A program made the translations under genes and the position numbers. Under the pieces are notes generated by a model, which ran no database searches, had not been told where the DNA came from, and worked only from the letters and a program-made list of their open reading frames with translations. From a virus, in IMG/VR virus record IMGVR_UViG_3300037847_000455, positions 1-28,773 of that record: a stretch of 28,773 nt of DNA; one strand, written 5' to 3'. Shown here piece after piece: positions 20,297 to 28,141 of the stretch (positions within the stretch are counted from its first letter, which is position 1; every line of letters starts with the position of its first letter).

Positions 20297-23124
20297 TGGC
20301 TACACAATTAATATTATATCCACAAAACTATTCAGGTGTAAGTAGTGTTTTATCTAATAATCCTGATGAAATGCTAGTAGATGGTATTAATTTTGCCACT
20401 ATGAACGCATCTCCTGCTTTAGATACATCTTTTACAGGTTTTGTTCCTGCTTCACAAGTTATTATACAGCAGCCACCTACGTTTCCCAACTCTTGGTATC
20501 GCTTCCGTTCTACTTCACCACAACCTACATTGCCTACTGCTAGTAATGGTAGCTTAACAATGTCATCTCCTTCAGGAGCTGCATCAACAGTAGGTATATA
20601 TCAAAGGCTAACTTCACTTACTGTTGGAACTTCTTATACTGTTACTGTAAATTTAAGCACAACTGATTCTGGAGCTATGAATATACACGCGTTTAGTGGT
20701 GCGGCTTATATAGGTGGTGCAAGTCCAAGTGTTTCAACTACTAATTCAACTATAACAAAAACTTTTATTGCACCTGCTACAACTGCAACAATAATGGTAA
20801 TATTTACACAAGGAACAATAGCTTCAACTATTGTTATTAGTCATATATCAGTTGTAGAAACAGGATTAACACCATCACTAGACATTTCAAATTTACAAGA
20901 TGGTCAAGTAATATGTGACTTATATGAAGATGAAACAATACCACTAACTCTAAGTGTAGATAATTTTAAAAATGCAGCAGAACAAGTGCAATCATATTCT
21001 AAGGCTTTTGATTTACCTGCAACTAAGCGTAATAATCAAATATTTGAAAATCTATTTGAAGTAACAAGATCAGCTCAAAACCATGCTACTTTTAATCCTT
21101 ATGCTAAAACTAAATGTGCTTTAAAACAAGACGGTTTTATTTTATTTGAAGGATATTTAAGAGTATTAGATGTGTCAGATAAAGAAGGAGAAATAAGTTA
21201 CAATGTAAACTTATATTCTGAGGTTATAGCTTTTGCAGATTTTTTAGGAGATAGAACTTTTAATGATATAGATTTTTCAGAACTAACACACGCTTACAAT
21301 TATACAAACATAAGAAACACTTGGAGTGGTAATCAGTTAGTGCTTGATAATGCTTTACCAGCAGGGAGTTATGCAGGAACAGGAACTACGACAGGAGTTG
21401 TTAGATACCCTTTTGTAGATTGGAATCATCAATATACAGTAGGAACAAACGACAAGCCTGTCTTGCCTAATTTAGAAAGTTCTTTTAGACCTTTTATTAC
21501 TTTAAAGTATTTAATACAAAGAATCTTTGCTGAAACTAATCTATTTACATATACAAGTAATTTTATTGATAATGATCCTGATTTTCAAAAGTTGCACATG
21601 GATTTTAATTGGGGTGGAGATACTTTTCCTACTGCAAACAATGAATATAACGGAAGTTGGAATACATCTGATCCAAACGCAAATAAAGGAACAGGAAGTT
21701 TTAAACCTTTAGCACTATCTACTGCTTCAGCAACAAGTTTGTCAGGTTCTACTTTACCACCTAATTATGATGAAGATATTGCAGACAATTTTATAACTTC
21801 AACTACTACTAATGAAATGTATCAGATTTTTTATAATTATACAGTTGAAAATGTTAGTGGAACAGGTGCAGAAACAGTTGATTTTCAATGGGTGCATACT
21901 GATACTGATCCTTCTACTTCAGTTGTAACCACTAATGTTATAAACCCAAGAACTTATAGCGTTTCAAATACAGGTATAAATTGGCAAAGCTATGTAGGAA
22001 GCTTTACTGTTATTTTAAGAAGTATTGGCGACACAATAAAAGCTCAATTCAAAGCACCTGCTACTTGTTCGCAAATGCAATTTGCAAGTCGTGTTCGTTT
22101 TGTTCAATCTTCATTTACAGTAAATTCAGCAACACTAAACACTTTAAGAGGAGATTTAGGTCAATGGGAATTTATTAAAGGAATAATGACTATGTTTAAC
22201 TTAGTTTCTATGCCTGATCCTGTAAACCCTAATAACATTATTATAGAGCCTTATAAAGAGATATTTCAACCAAGCACCGATCCTACTACTCCTAATTTCT
22301 TTGATGATAATTCTGAAGAATTAGATTGGACTGAAAAAGTAGATATATCAGAAATTAAGCTAACACCTTTAACTGACTTAAATAAAAAAACTATGTTTAA
22401 GTTTGTTGAAGATGATGATGATTATATTTTTAATGTTTATAAAAATTCTGTTCAAGGGCATTTATACGGAAGTAAGCTTTTTGATGCAACGCTTACAACA
22501 GGTGGTTTGCAAAGCGTATTAGATGGGGAAGAAGAAATAGTAGCAGAACCTTTTGCAGCAACAGTAAGCAAACCTTTGATGTCGCAATTTTATGATTTTA
22601 TAGTTCCTAGTATTTATTCTTACAACCCTGATGATGGAACTTCGCAAGGTTTTGACAATAGTCCAAGAATAATGTATATGGTAGGAACAAGAAAATCAAC
22701 TGATCCTAATTTACCATTTATAAGTACAGTTTATAAAGTTCCAGCACAAAATGGTTCTTCAGGAGATGATTTTGAAAATGAATTTTTACAGTTTTGCCAT
22801 TTAACAGATTTGCCGACAGTAGTAAGCAACCCACCTGATCCTAATGACACAAGGGATTTTCATTTTGGAGAATGTCAGCTTATCAATCCTATTGGAGATT
22901 CTACTCCAAATAACTTATTTAATACATATTGGCTTCCTTATTTTAACGAGTTATACAATCCTGATACTAGAACAATGACATTAAAAGTAAACCTAAGTGC
23001 AGGAGATATAAATACTTTTAAGTTTTATGACACAGTATTTATTAAAAATAGAACTTTTAGAGTAAATAAAATTGATTACAAACCAAACGATTTAGCAACA
23101 GTAGAATTTATATTAATACCATAA
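20296..23124 (+). CDS. Large tail/baseplate protein with N-terminal carbohydrate-binding-like insertion
   Basis: At 942 residues this is the largest protein. After a short lead, residues about 60-195 form a beta-sandwich resembling carbohydrate-binding modules (SNGSLTMSSPSGAASTVGIY, then LTVGTSYTVTVNLSTTDSGA and ISHISVVETG). The tail-protein core begins at LTPSLDISNLQDGQVICDLY, followed by DETIPLTLSVDNFKNAAEQV and YSKAFDLPATKRNNQIFENL. The C-terminal part holds FKFYDTVFIKNRTFRVNKID. It probably forms the tail-tip hub, with the N-terminal module giving host-surface binding. Function is inferred. Confidence 0.65.
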   Translation: MATQLILYPQNYSGVSSVLSNNPDEMLVDGINFATMNASPALDTSFTGFVPASQVIIQQPPTFPNSWYRFRSTSPQPTLPTASNGSLTMSSPSGAASTVGIYQRLTSLTVGTSYTVTVNLSTTDSGAMNIHAFSGAAYIGGASPSVSTTNSTITKTFIAPATTATIMVIFTQGTIASTIVISHISVVETGLTPSLDISNLQDGQVICDLYEDETIPLTLSVDNFKNAAEQVQSYSKAFDLPATKRNNQIFENLFEVTRSAQNHATFNPYAKTKCALKQDGFILFEGYLRVLDVSDKEGEISYNVNLYSEVIAFADFLGDRTFNDIDFSELTHAYNYTNIRNTWSGNQLVLDNALPAGSYAGTGTTTGVVRYPFVDWNHQYTVGTNDKPVLPNLESSFRPFITLKYLIQRIFAETNLFTYTSNFIDNDPDFQKLHMDFNWGGDTFPTANNEYNGSWNTSDPNANKGTGSFKPLALSTASATSLSGSTLPPNYDEDIADNFITSTTTNEMYQIFYNYTVENVSGTGAETVDFQWVHTDTDPSTSVVTTNVINPRTYSVSNTGINWQSYVGSFTVILRSIGDTIKAQFKAPATCSQMQFASRVRFVQSSFTVNSATLNTLRGDLGQWEFIKGIMTMFNLVSMPDPVNPNNIIIEPYKEIFQPSTDPTTPNFFDDNSEELDWTEKVDISEIKLTPLTDLNKKTMFKFVEDDDDYIFNVYKNSVQGHLYGSKLFDATLTTGGLQSVLDGEEEIVAEPFAATVSKPLMSQFYDFIVPSIYSYNPDDGTSQGFDNSPRIMYMVGTRKSTDPNLPFISTVYKVPAQNGSSGDDFENEFLQFCHLTDLPTVVSNPPDPNDTRDFHFGECQLINPIGDSTPNNLFNTYWLPYFNELYNPDTRTMTLKVNLSAGDINTFKFYDTVFIKNRTFRVNKIDYKPNDLATVEFILIP

Positions 23125-23957
23125 TGACACAATATATAAACGGATATACAATTAAACCTGCAAAAATTAATGCTTTAGGAATTGTTGAATTTACTGATGG
23201 TGTCAATTCTGTAACCCCTAATCAGCAACAATGTCAAGCTTATGGATATACTTACGATCCAATAACAGGAACTTGCAAGGCTTTTAACTTTAACACAAAC
23301 ATTAACAAAAATATAGAGAATGTAAATAACAACATTCAAGGTGCTGGTAATGTTACAGGAATAGGCACTAACAATACGTATATAATGGGCGAAGATAATA
23401 CGGTTCAAGGTCTTTCAGCTAATAACATTATAACAGGAACTAATAACTATATAAATAGTGGAATTAACAACGCTTGTGTTTATGGTAGATTAGGAGAATC
23501 AACAGCAGAAAATTCAATAGTATTAGGTGGTAATGCACCAACTGATATATTAGGAGAAAGACAAAGCATACAACTTTTGTATGGTGTTCAAACAACAGAT
23601 GGAAATACAACTGACAGTTACTTAAACAATATTGAAGATAGTTTTTTTACTATTCCTGATAACACTATATTTTATTTTCACGCAGATACAGTAGCAGTAA
23701 GAGTTGGCGGTTCAGATTCAGGATCAGTTGGAGATTTTGCTGCTTGGGTTGAAAGAGGGGTTGCAGTTCAGATTTCTGAAACTGTTACAATAAGTAGGGA
23801 AAGGGATTTAATTAAAAGTTCAGGGAATGTTTCTAATTGGCGACCTGCTGCAAATAATACAGGATCAAACTTTAGAATAACAGTTAGAGGTCAAGATAAT
23901 CAAACAGTAGAATGGTGCAGTAACATAACAATTACTCAATTAAAAACAGGACTATAA
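23124..23957 (+). CDS. Tail fibre/receptor-binding protein with YadA-like repeats
   Basis: This 277-residue protein has a small N-terminal domain ending in CQAYGYTYDPITGTCKAF, then YadA-head-like repeats: NNNIQGAGNVTGIGTNNTYI, GEDNTVQGLSANNIITGTNN and INSGINNACVYGRLGEST (about 70-130). This N-rich pattern folds as a left-handed beta roll in adhesins and suggests a trimeric fibre. The C-terminal half (SIQLLYGVQTTDGNTTDSYL onward) is probably the tip that meets the receptor. It lies between the baseplate and tape measure genes. Confidence 0.7.
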   Translation: MTQYINGYTIKPAKINALGIVEFTDGVNSVTPNQQQCQAYGYTYDPITGTCKAFNFNTNINKNIENVNNNIQGAGNVTGIGTNNTYIMGEDNTVQGLSANNIITGTNNYINSGINNACVYGRLGESTAENSIVLGGNAPTDILGERQSIQLLYGVQTTDGNTTDSYLNNIEDSFFTIPDNTIFYFHADTVAVRVGGSDSGSVGDFAAWVERGVAVQISETVTISRERDLIKSSGNVSNWRPAANNTGSNFRITVRGQDNQTVEWCSNITITQLKTGL

Positions 23958-23967
23958 AATTTAAGAT

Positions 23968-25524
23968 ATGGCAAAGGAAGTTTTAGAAATGGAAATAAAA
24001 AGTAACACGAAATCTGTTACTAAAGATGTAGAAAAATTAGACCAAGCAACTAACAAAGCTTCAGGTGGTTTTGGTAGTATAGGTAAAGCGATTAAAGGTG
24101 TTGGAACAGCTATAAAAGCAGCAGGTATTGGTTTAGTAGTAGGTCTTTTAGCTAAACTTATGGAAGTGTTAAGTAAAAATCAAAAAACTTTAGATTTTTT
24201 TAATACAGGAATGACTGCTTTAAGTATTGCATTTAACGATTTGTTTAAATTTATAGAAAGCAATATAGGAGCAATTACAGGGTTTTTTAAAGATATTTTT
24301 GAAAATCCTGTTGAACGAATAAAAGAGCTTGGTAATGCTATAAAACAAGGATTTATAGATAGGTTCAATCAAGCGTTAGAAGTTTTAGGTTTAGTAGCAA
24401 AATCTTTTGGACAATTAATAAAAGGAGAGTTTAGTGCAGCTTTTGACACTATAAAAGAAGCAGGAAAAGAAACAGTAGATGTCTTTACAGGAGTAGATGA
24501 TAGTTATGAAAAAGTAGCAGAAACAATTAAAAAAACAAAAGACGCAATAGTTGATTATACTAAAAGCACCGTTGAACAAGCAACATCTATTGTAGCGACT
24601 ACTAAAGCAGCAGATAGGGCAGCAGTTCAGTTTGCTAAGTTAAATGCACAATATTTAAAAGACGCAGAAGTCCAAAGGCAAATTAGAGATGATGAAACTA
24701 AAACTTTTCAAGAAAGAATTGAAGCCAACAAAAGATTGGATAAGATTTTAGCTGAACAACAAAAAGCACAAAAAGAACAAATACAATTACAGATAGATGC
24801 AGCACAAGCACAGTATGATATAAACGGAAGTGAAGAAAACTTTATAGCCTTACAAGAAGCGAAGGTTGCTATGTTAGAGCTTGAAGAAACTATAACAGGA
24901 CAGCTATCAGAACAAAAAACTAATGCAGTATCTTTAGAAAAAGAACTCTTAGAAGCTCAAAACCAAGTTAGAGCAGAAGGAATGACAGGAATTGAAAGAG
25001 AGTTAGAAGAACTAAGAATTTCTTATGAAGAAAAAAAGAAAATGGCTATCAAAGCAGGAATGGACACTACTGCTATTGATAAACAATTTGCTAAACAAAA
25101 AGCTGACATTGCAAGAGAGCAAGTAAATGCTCAATTAGAAGCGTTTTCAGGACTTGCAGGTGGTTTACAGGCATTAGCAGGAGAAAGTAAAGAACTAGCA
25201 ATAGCACAAGCTATTATAGATACTTATGTAGGTGCTAACAAGGCTTTTGCTCAAGGTGGAACTTTAGGTTTTGTTTCAGCAGCAGCAGTAATTGCGTCAG
25301 GACTTGCTAATGTTAAAACAATAATGCAGCAAGACGTTGGTGGTGGTGGCGGTGGTAGTGCAAGTGCAGGTGGTGCGGCAACTCCAGCTCCACAAATGAT
25401 GTCAGGACAATTTGAGTTAGGCGGTGGTATTGCACCTGAACCTGTCAAAGCATTTGTAGTTACAGATGAAATGACTAATAGCCAAGATCAGTTAGCGAAT
25501 ATAAGACGTAGAGCTACAATTTAA
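23968..25524 (+). CDS. Tail tape measure protein
   Basis: This 518-residue protein has the usual order: a charged N-terminus (KEVLEMEIKSNTKSVTKDVE), hydrophobic stretches (GTAIKAAGIGLVVGLLAKLM, 47-66), a long coiled-coil middle rich in Gln, Lys and Glu (180-390), and a Gly/Ala C-terminus. The C-terminus includes AIIDTYVGANKAFAQGGTLG, a GGGGGSASAGG stretch and IRRRATI. It sets tail length; at about 0.15 nm per residue the tail would be roughly 78 nm. The chaperone lies at the start of the same operon, seven genes upstream. Confidence 0.85.
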   Translation: MAKEVLEMEIKSNTKSVTKDVEKLDQATNKASGGFGSIGKAIKGVGTAIKAAGIGLVVGLLAKLMEVLSKNQKTLDFFNTGMTALSIAFNDLFKFIESNIGAITGFFKDIFENPVERIKELGNAIKQGFIDRFNQALEVLGLVAKSFGQLIKGEFSAAFDTIKEAGKETVDVFTGVDDSYEKVAETIKKTKDAIVDYTKSTVEQATSIVATTKAADRAAVQFAKLNAQYLKDAEVQRQIRDDETKTFQERIEANKRLDKILAEQQKAQKEQIQLQIDAAQAQYDINGSEENFIALQEAKVAMLELEETITGQLSEQKTNAVSLEKELLEAQNQVRAEGMTGIERELEELRISYEEKKKMAIKAGMDTTAIDKQFAKQKADIAREQVNAQLEAFSGLAGGLQALAGESKELAIAQAIIDTYVGANKAFAQGGTLGFVSAAAVIASGLANVKTIMQQDVGGGGGGSASAGGAATPAPQMMSGQFELGGGIAPEPVKAFVVTDEMTNSQDQLANIRRRATI

Positions 25525-25527
25525 AAA

Positions 25528-25560
25528 TCAAATAAATATTAATTAATTCTATTATATAAT
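25528..25560 (+). promoter_or_regulatory. Phage late-promoter motif, copy 4 (protease unit)
   Basis: TCAAATAAA (25528-25536), ten bases, then TTCTATTATATAA (25547-25559). ATG 25561 follows almost at once, so a transcript starting a few bases after the second box would have almost no leader. Same 19-base spacing as the other copies. Confidence 0.75.
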
Positions 25561-26076
25561 ATGCCTTGTAAAGAATGTAAAGACGGAAACTATAAGTATG
25601 GCAACACAGGAGAGTGTAAATATGCCACTAAAGAAGAATGTGAAAAAGCAAACCCTAAAAAATACAATAAGATGAATCCAACACCACTAGGAAAAAAGAC
25701 GTATGCAGAATACGAAAAAGAATTGAAAGAATTTAACCTGAGTAAAGTTGAAAAAGTTGAGTTGGCTAATATTAAAGAATTAGAAGCGCTTGTTAAAAAA
25801 GCATTTAAAGAAATATCAGAAAGTCGTTCTTGGAAACAGGACTTAAAAAGTGTTAAAAAAGCTATTGATGTAGATACCAAAGCTATGGAAAAAATAGAGA
25901 AAGAACTGCAAAAAACAAGAACACAAATTAGAAAACAAGCTGATCAATTAGGTGTAGATTTTAAGAAAATACCTGAATGGAAAAAAGCAGATGATGCTAT
26001 GAGAAGTTTAGAAAGCAAAAGACAATCTTTTGAAGTTTTAGCTCAGGAATTAAAAAAAGTAACTTTTAGAGATTAA
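25561..26076 (+). CDS. Helical head-module protein with N-terminal Cys motif
   Basis: This 171-residue protein starts with a Cys-rich lead (MPCKECKDGNYKYGNTGECK then YATKEECEKANPKKY) that may bind metal. A linker and a long charged helix bundle follow: VEKVELANIKELEALVKKAF (about 58-77) and an Arg/Lys/Glu-rich helix (EKELQKTRTQIRKQADQLGV). The KVEL-x-x-I-x-x-L module also appears in the next two proteins. It lies directly upstream of the protease, so it is probably an internal head or scaffold-type protein. Function unknown. Confidence 0.6.
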   Translation: MPCKECKDGNYKYGNTGECKYATKEECEKANPKKYNKMNPTPLGKKTYAEYEKELKEFNLSKVEKVELANIKELEALVKKAFKEISESRSWKQDLKSVKKAIDVDTKAMEKIEKELQKTRTQIRKQADQLGVDFKKIPEWKKADDAMRSLESKRQSFEVLAQELKKVTFRD

Positions 26077-26083
26077 AAATAAT

Positions 26084-26992
26084 ATGAAAGAAACTAGAAT
26101 AGTAGAATTAGTAATAGCAGATGATAGTCAAGAACTAGCAATAGACGCTATATCGCTTGTTCACTCACCTGCGATAGAATCTGACTTTGTATTTTTCGGA
26201 AAAGAGAAAAACAACTTGACATTTGCTAAGGTAGACGAAGAAAAACGTATGCTAGTTAGTCCTGCTTTAATACCTAACAAGCAGATATTTAGATATGATC
26301 CTAACACCGATTCAGATTACTATGTTTACTTTAGTCCTGACACAGTAAGAAAAGCTAGTGAATTATATTTAAAACATAACAATCACCATAAGGCTACTCA
26401 CGAACACAACGAAAGAGTATCAGGAGTTTTAACAGTTGAGAGCTGGATAAAAGAAGGAGATAGCGACAAGTCAAAATTATACGGATTTGATTTGCCTAAT
26501 GGAACTTGGTTTGTTAAAATGAAAATAACAAATGATGATTTATGGCAAAAGATAAAAGCAGGAGAATTAAAAGGACTTTCAATAGAAGGATATTTCACTA
26601 ATAAATTTGAGCAAATGCAAAAGAAAGAATTTACAACAGAAGAAGTAAGAACTGCACTAAAAGAATTATTAAGTGTTCAAAAAGTGGAGTTAGGAATGGT
26701 AGATGATTTAGTTAAAGACGCTAAAACTTTAAATTCTAAATTTGAAAAAGCAGTAAAAAATAATATGGCTATTGCAAAGCTAGTTAATGAGAATTTCAAA
26801 GAAATGGGTAGTGTTGTAAAAGCAGCTAAAAAGGGATATGGGCTTGTTACTACTATTGATAAGCAATTTAAAGAGTTAGGGGTAAAGCCAACAAAAGAAT
26901 ATAAAAAAGCAAGTCAAGAAATTTATGATATAGCTGAAGGTAGTGGAGAGCAAATGTTTAAAGACTTAGCGAAATTTAAAGGATTACTATAA
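26084..26992 (+). CDS. XkdF-like prohead protease with helical C-terminal extension
   Basis: This 302-residue protein has an N-terminal domain like the XkdF serine protease family: ELVIADDSQELAIDAISLVH (8-27), LVSPALIPNKQIFRYD, a His-rich HHKATHEHNERVSG (101-114) and AGELKGLSIEGYF (159-171). The catalytic pair would be a His of HEHN and Ser166 in the G-x-S-x-E-G box. Such enzymes cut scaffold and capsid precursors during maturation. Residues 180-302 are a helical extension with QKVELGMVDDLVKDAKTLNS near 195, shared with its neighbours. Gene order (protease, small helical protein, scaffold, capsid) fits. Confidence 0.75.
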   Translation: MKETRIVELVIADDSQELAIDAISLVHSPAIESDFVFFGKEKNNLTFAKVDEEKRMLVSPALIPNKQIFRYDPNTDSDYYVYFSPDTVRKASELYLKHNNHHKATHEHNERVSGVLTVESWIKEGDSDKSKLYGFDLPNGTWFVKMKITNDDLWQKIKAGELKGLSIEGYFTNKFEQMQKKEFTTEEVRTALKELLSVQKVELGMVDDLVKDAKTLNSKFEKAVKNNMAIAKLVNENFKEMGSVVKAAKKGYGLVTTIDKQFKELGVKPTKEYKKASQEIYDIAEGSGEQMFKDLAKFKGLL

Positions 26993-27001
26993 AATTATAA
27001 T

Positions 27002-27352
27002 ATGAAACCAACACCAGAACAAATACTAAGTGCTTTAAATGAAATGATAAGAGAAAGCAAAACTGAACTAAAAGCTGAAAAGGTTGAGTTGGGAATAATA
27101 GATGATGCTAACAATGCTTGGAAAAGAGGTAATGCTAAAAATAGTGAAGCAGGTAAAATAGCAGGTAAATTAACAAAGATATATGCAGAAGCAGAAAAAG
27201 AATTTGAAGAATCTGTTAAATTATACGAAAAATCATTAAAGGCAGCAAAAGAATTAGGAATAGAAACGAAAGATATTTCAAAGAAGCTGCAAAGGTCAGA
27301 AGCATATAAAAAACAAGCAAACAAAAATAAGAAAATAACTTCAATTCAATAA
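27002..27352 (+). CDS. Small helical head-module protein with KVELG module
   Basis: This 116-residue, all-helical, Lys/Glu-rich protein starts MKPTPEQILSALNEMIRESK. Residues 25-44 (KAEKVELGIIDDANNAWKRG) match the module in the protease extension (QKVELGMVDD) and in the 25561 protein (EKVELANIKE). The rest resembles a coiled coil (ELGIETKDISKKLQRSEAYK). It is probably an internal head protein or scaffold cofactor. The ATG follows the protease stop after an A-rich gap of nine bases. No enzyme motif. Confidence 0.6.
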   Translation: MKPTPEQILSALNEMIRESKTELKAEKVELGIIDDANNAWKRGNAKNSEAGKIAGKLTKIYAEAEKEFEESVKLYEKSLKAAKELGIETKDISKKLQRSEAYKKQANKNKKITSIQ

Positions 27353-27355
27353 AAA

Positions 27356-27387
27356 TCAAATAAATAAATAACTATTCTATTATATTA
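27356..27387 (+). promoter_or_regulatory. Phage late-promoter motif, copy 5 (scaffold-capsid unit)
   Basis: TCAAATAAA (27356-27364), ten bases, then TTCTATTATATTA (27375-27387). The start codon of the scaffold gene is at 27399, so the leader would be slightly longer than in the other copies. This site would drive scaffold, capsid and tail-tube genes up to the terminator at 1476-1502. Confidence 0.75.
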
Positions 27388-27398
27388 AAAAAGAACCT

Positions 27399-28127
27399 AT
27401 GGACTTAAAAGAACAAATATTAGTAGCTCTTGGCTTAAATAAAGCTGAAGAAGAAATTAAATTAGAGTGGCAATCTAAAGGAGTAGATGGAACTATTTAC
27501 GTTTCAACTGCTGAAGAATTAGAATCAGGTGTAGATGTTTCTGTATTAACAGAAGATGGCACTACAATACCTTTGCCTGTTGGGACTTACAAAACTGAAG
27601 ATGGTGTGTCTTTTAGAGTTGAAGAAGAAGGAGTAGTTGGAGAAGTTATCGAAAGCGAAACTGAAGAAGAAGTAGAAGCAGAAGAAGAAAAAGAAGAAAT
27701 GGCTAAAGAAGATGAAGATAACTACGAAGAAGAAAGCCCTGCTGAAAAAGCTGATTGGGCTAAATCTTATGAAGAAATGAAAGATAGAGTAGATAACTTA
27801 GAAGATGCTATTGCTGATATAAAAGCAAGAATGGGGGATACAGATACTGAAGATGTTGAAATGACAGAAGAAGTAGTAGAGCCTAGCGATAAACCAAGAA
27901 CAGTAACTACTAAGACAACTGAAGTAAAAGAATTTTCAGCAGAAGAAGAATTAGAAAATCTTAAAGCTGAAAACGAAAAACTTAAAACGGAATTAGCAGC
28001 AAGTCCTGCTGACACACCGATTAACACAAATAAATTTAGTTCAGAAAGTAAAAATTCTTTAACAAAAAAAGAAATATCTAAACTAACTAGCAGAGAAAAA
28101 TATTTACACAATTTATATAATAATTAA
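27399..28127 (+). CDS. Capsid scaffold protein
   Basis: This 242-residue protein has an N-terminal domain (MDLKEQILVALGLNKAEEEI, then GTIYVSTAEELESGVDVSVL and TTIPLPVGTYKTEDGVSFRV). A strongly acidic stretch (about 86-115, nearly all Glu/Asp), two coiled-coil helices (YEEMKDRVDNLEDAIADIKA; FSAEEELENLKAENEKLKTE) and a basic C-terminus (SKLTSREKYLHNLYNN) follow. This acidic coiled-coil layout with a basic tail is that of scaffold proteins, whose C-terminus docks on the capsid protein. It lies 14 bases upstream of the capsid gene. Confidence 0.75.
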   Translation: MDLKEQILVALGLNKAEEEIKLEWQSKGVDGTIYVSTAEELESGVDVSVLTEDGTTIPLPVGTYKTEDGVSFRVEEEGVVGEVIESETEEEVEAEEEKEEMAKEDEDNYEEESPAEKADWAKSYEEMKDRVDNLEDAIADIKARMGDTDTEDVEMTEEVVEPSDKPRTVTTKTTEVKEFSAEEELENLKAENEKLKTELAASPADTPINTNKFSSESKNSLTKKEISKLTSREKYLHNLYNN

Positions 28128-28141
28128 AAACAATTTAAAAA

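Noticed and set aside
25325-25380. Low-complexity GGT repeats as a microsatellite or regulatory repeat
   Set aside because: They encode the Gly-rich linker in the tape measure C-terminus and need no other explanation.
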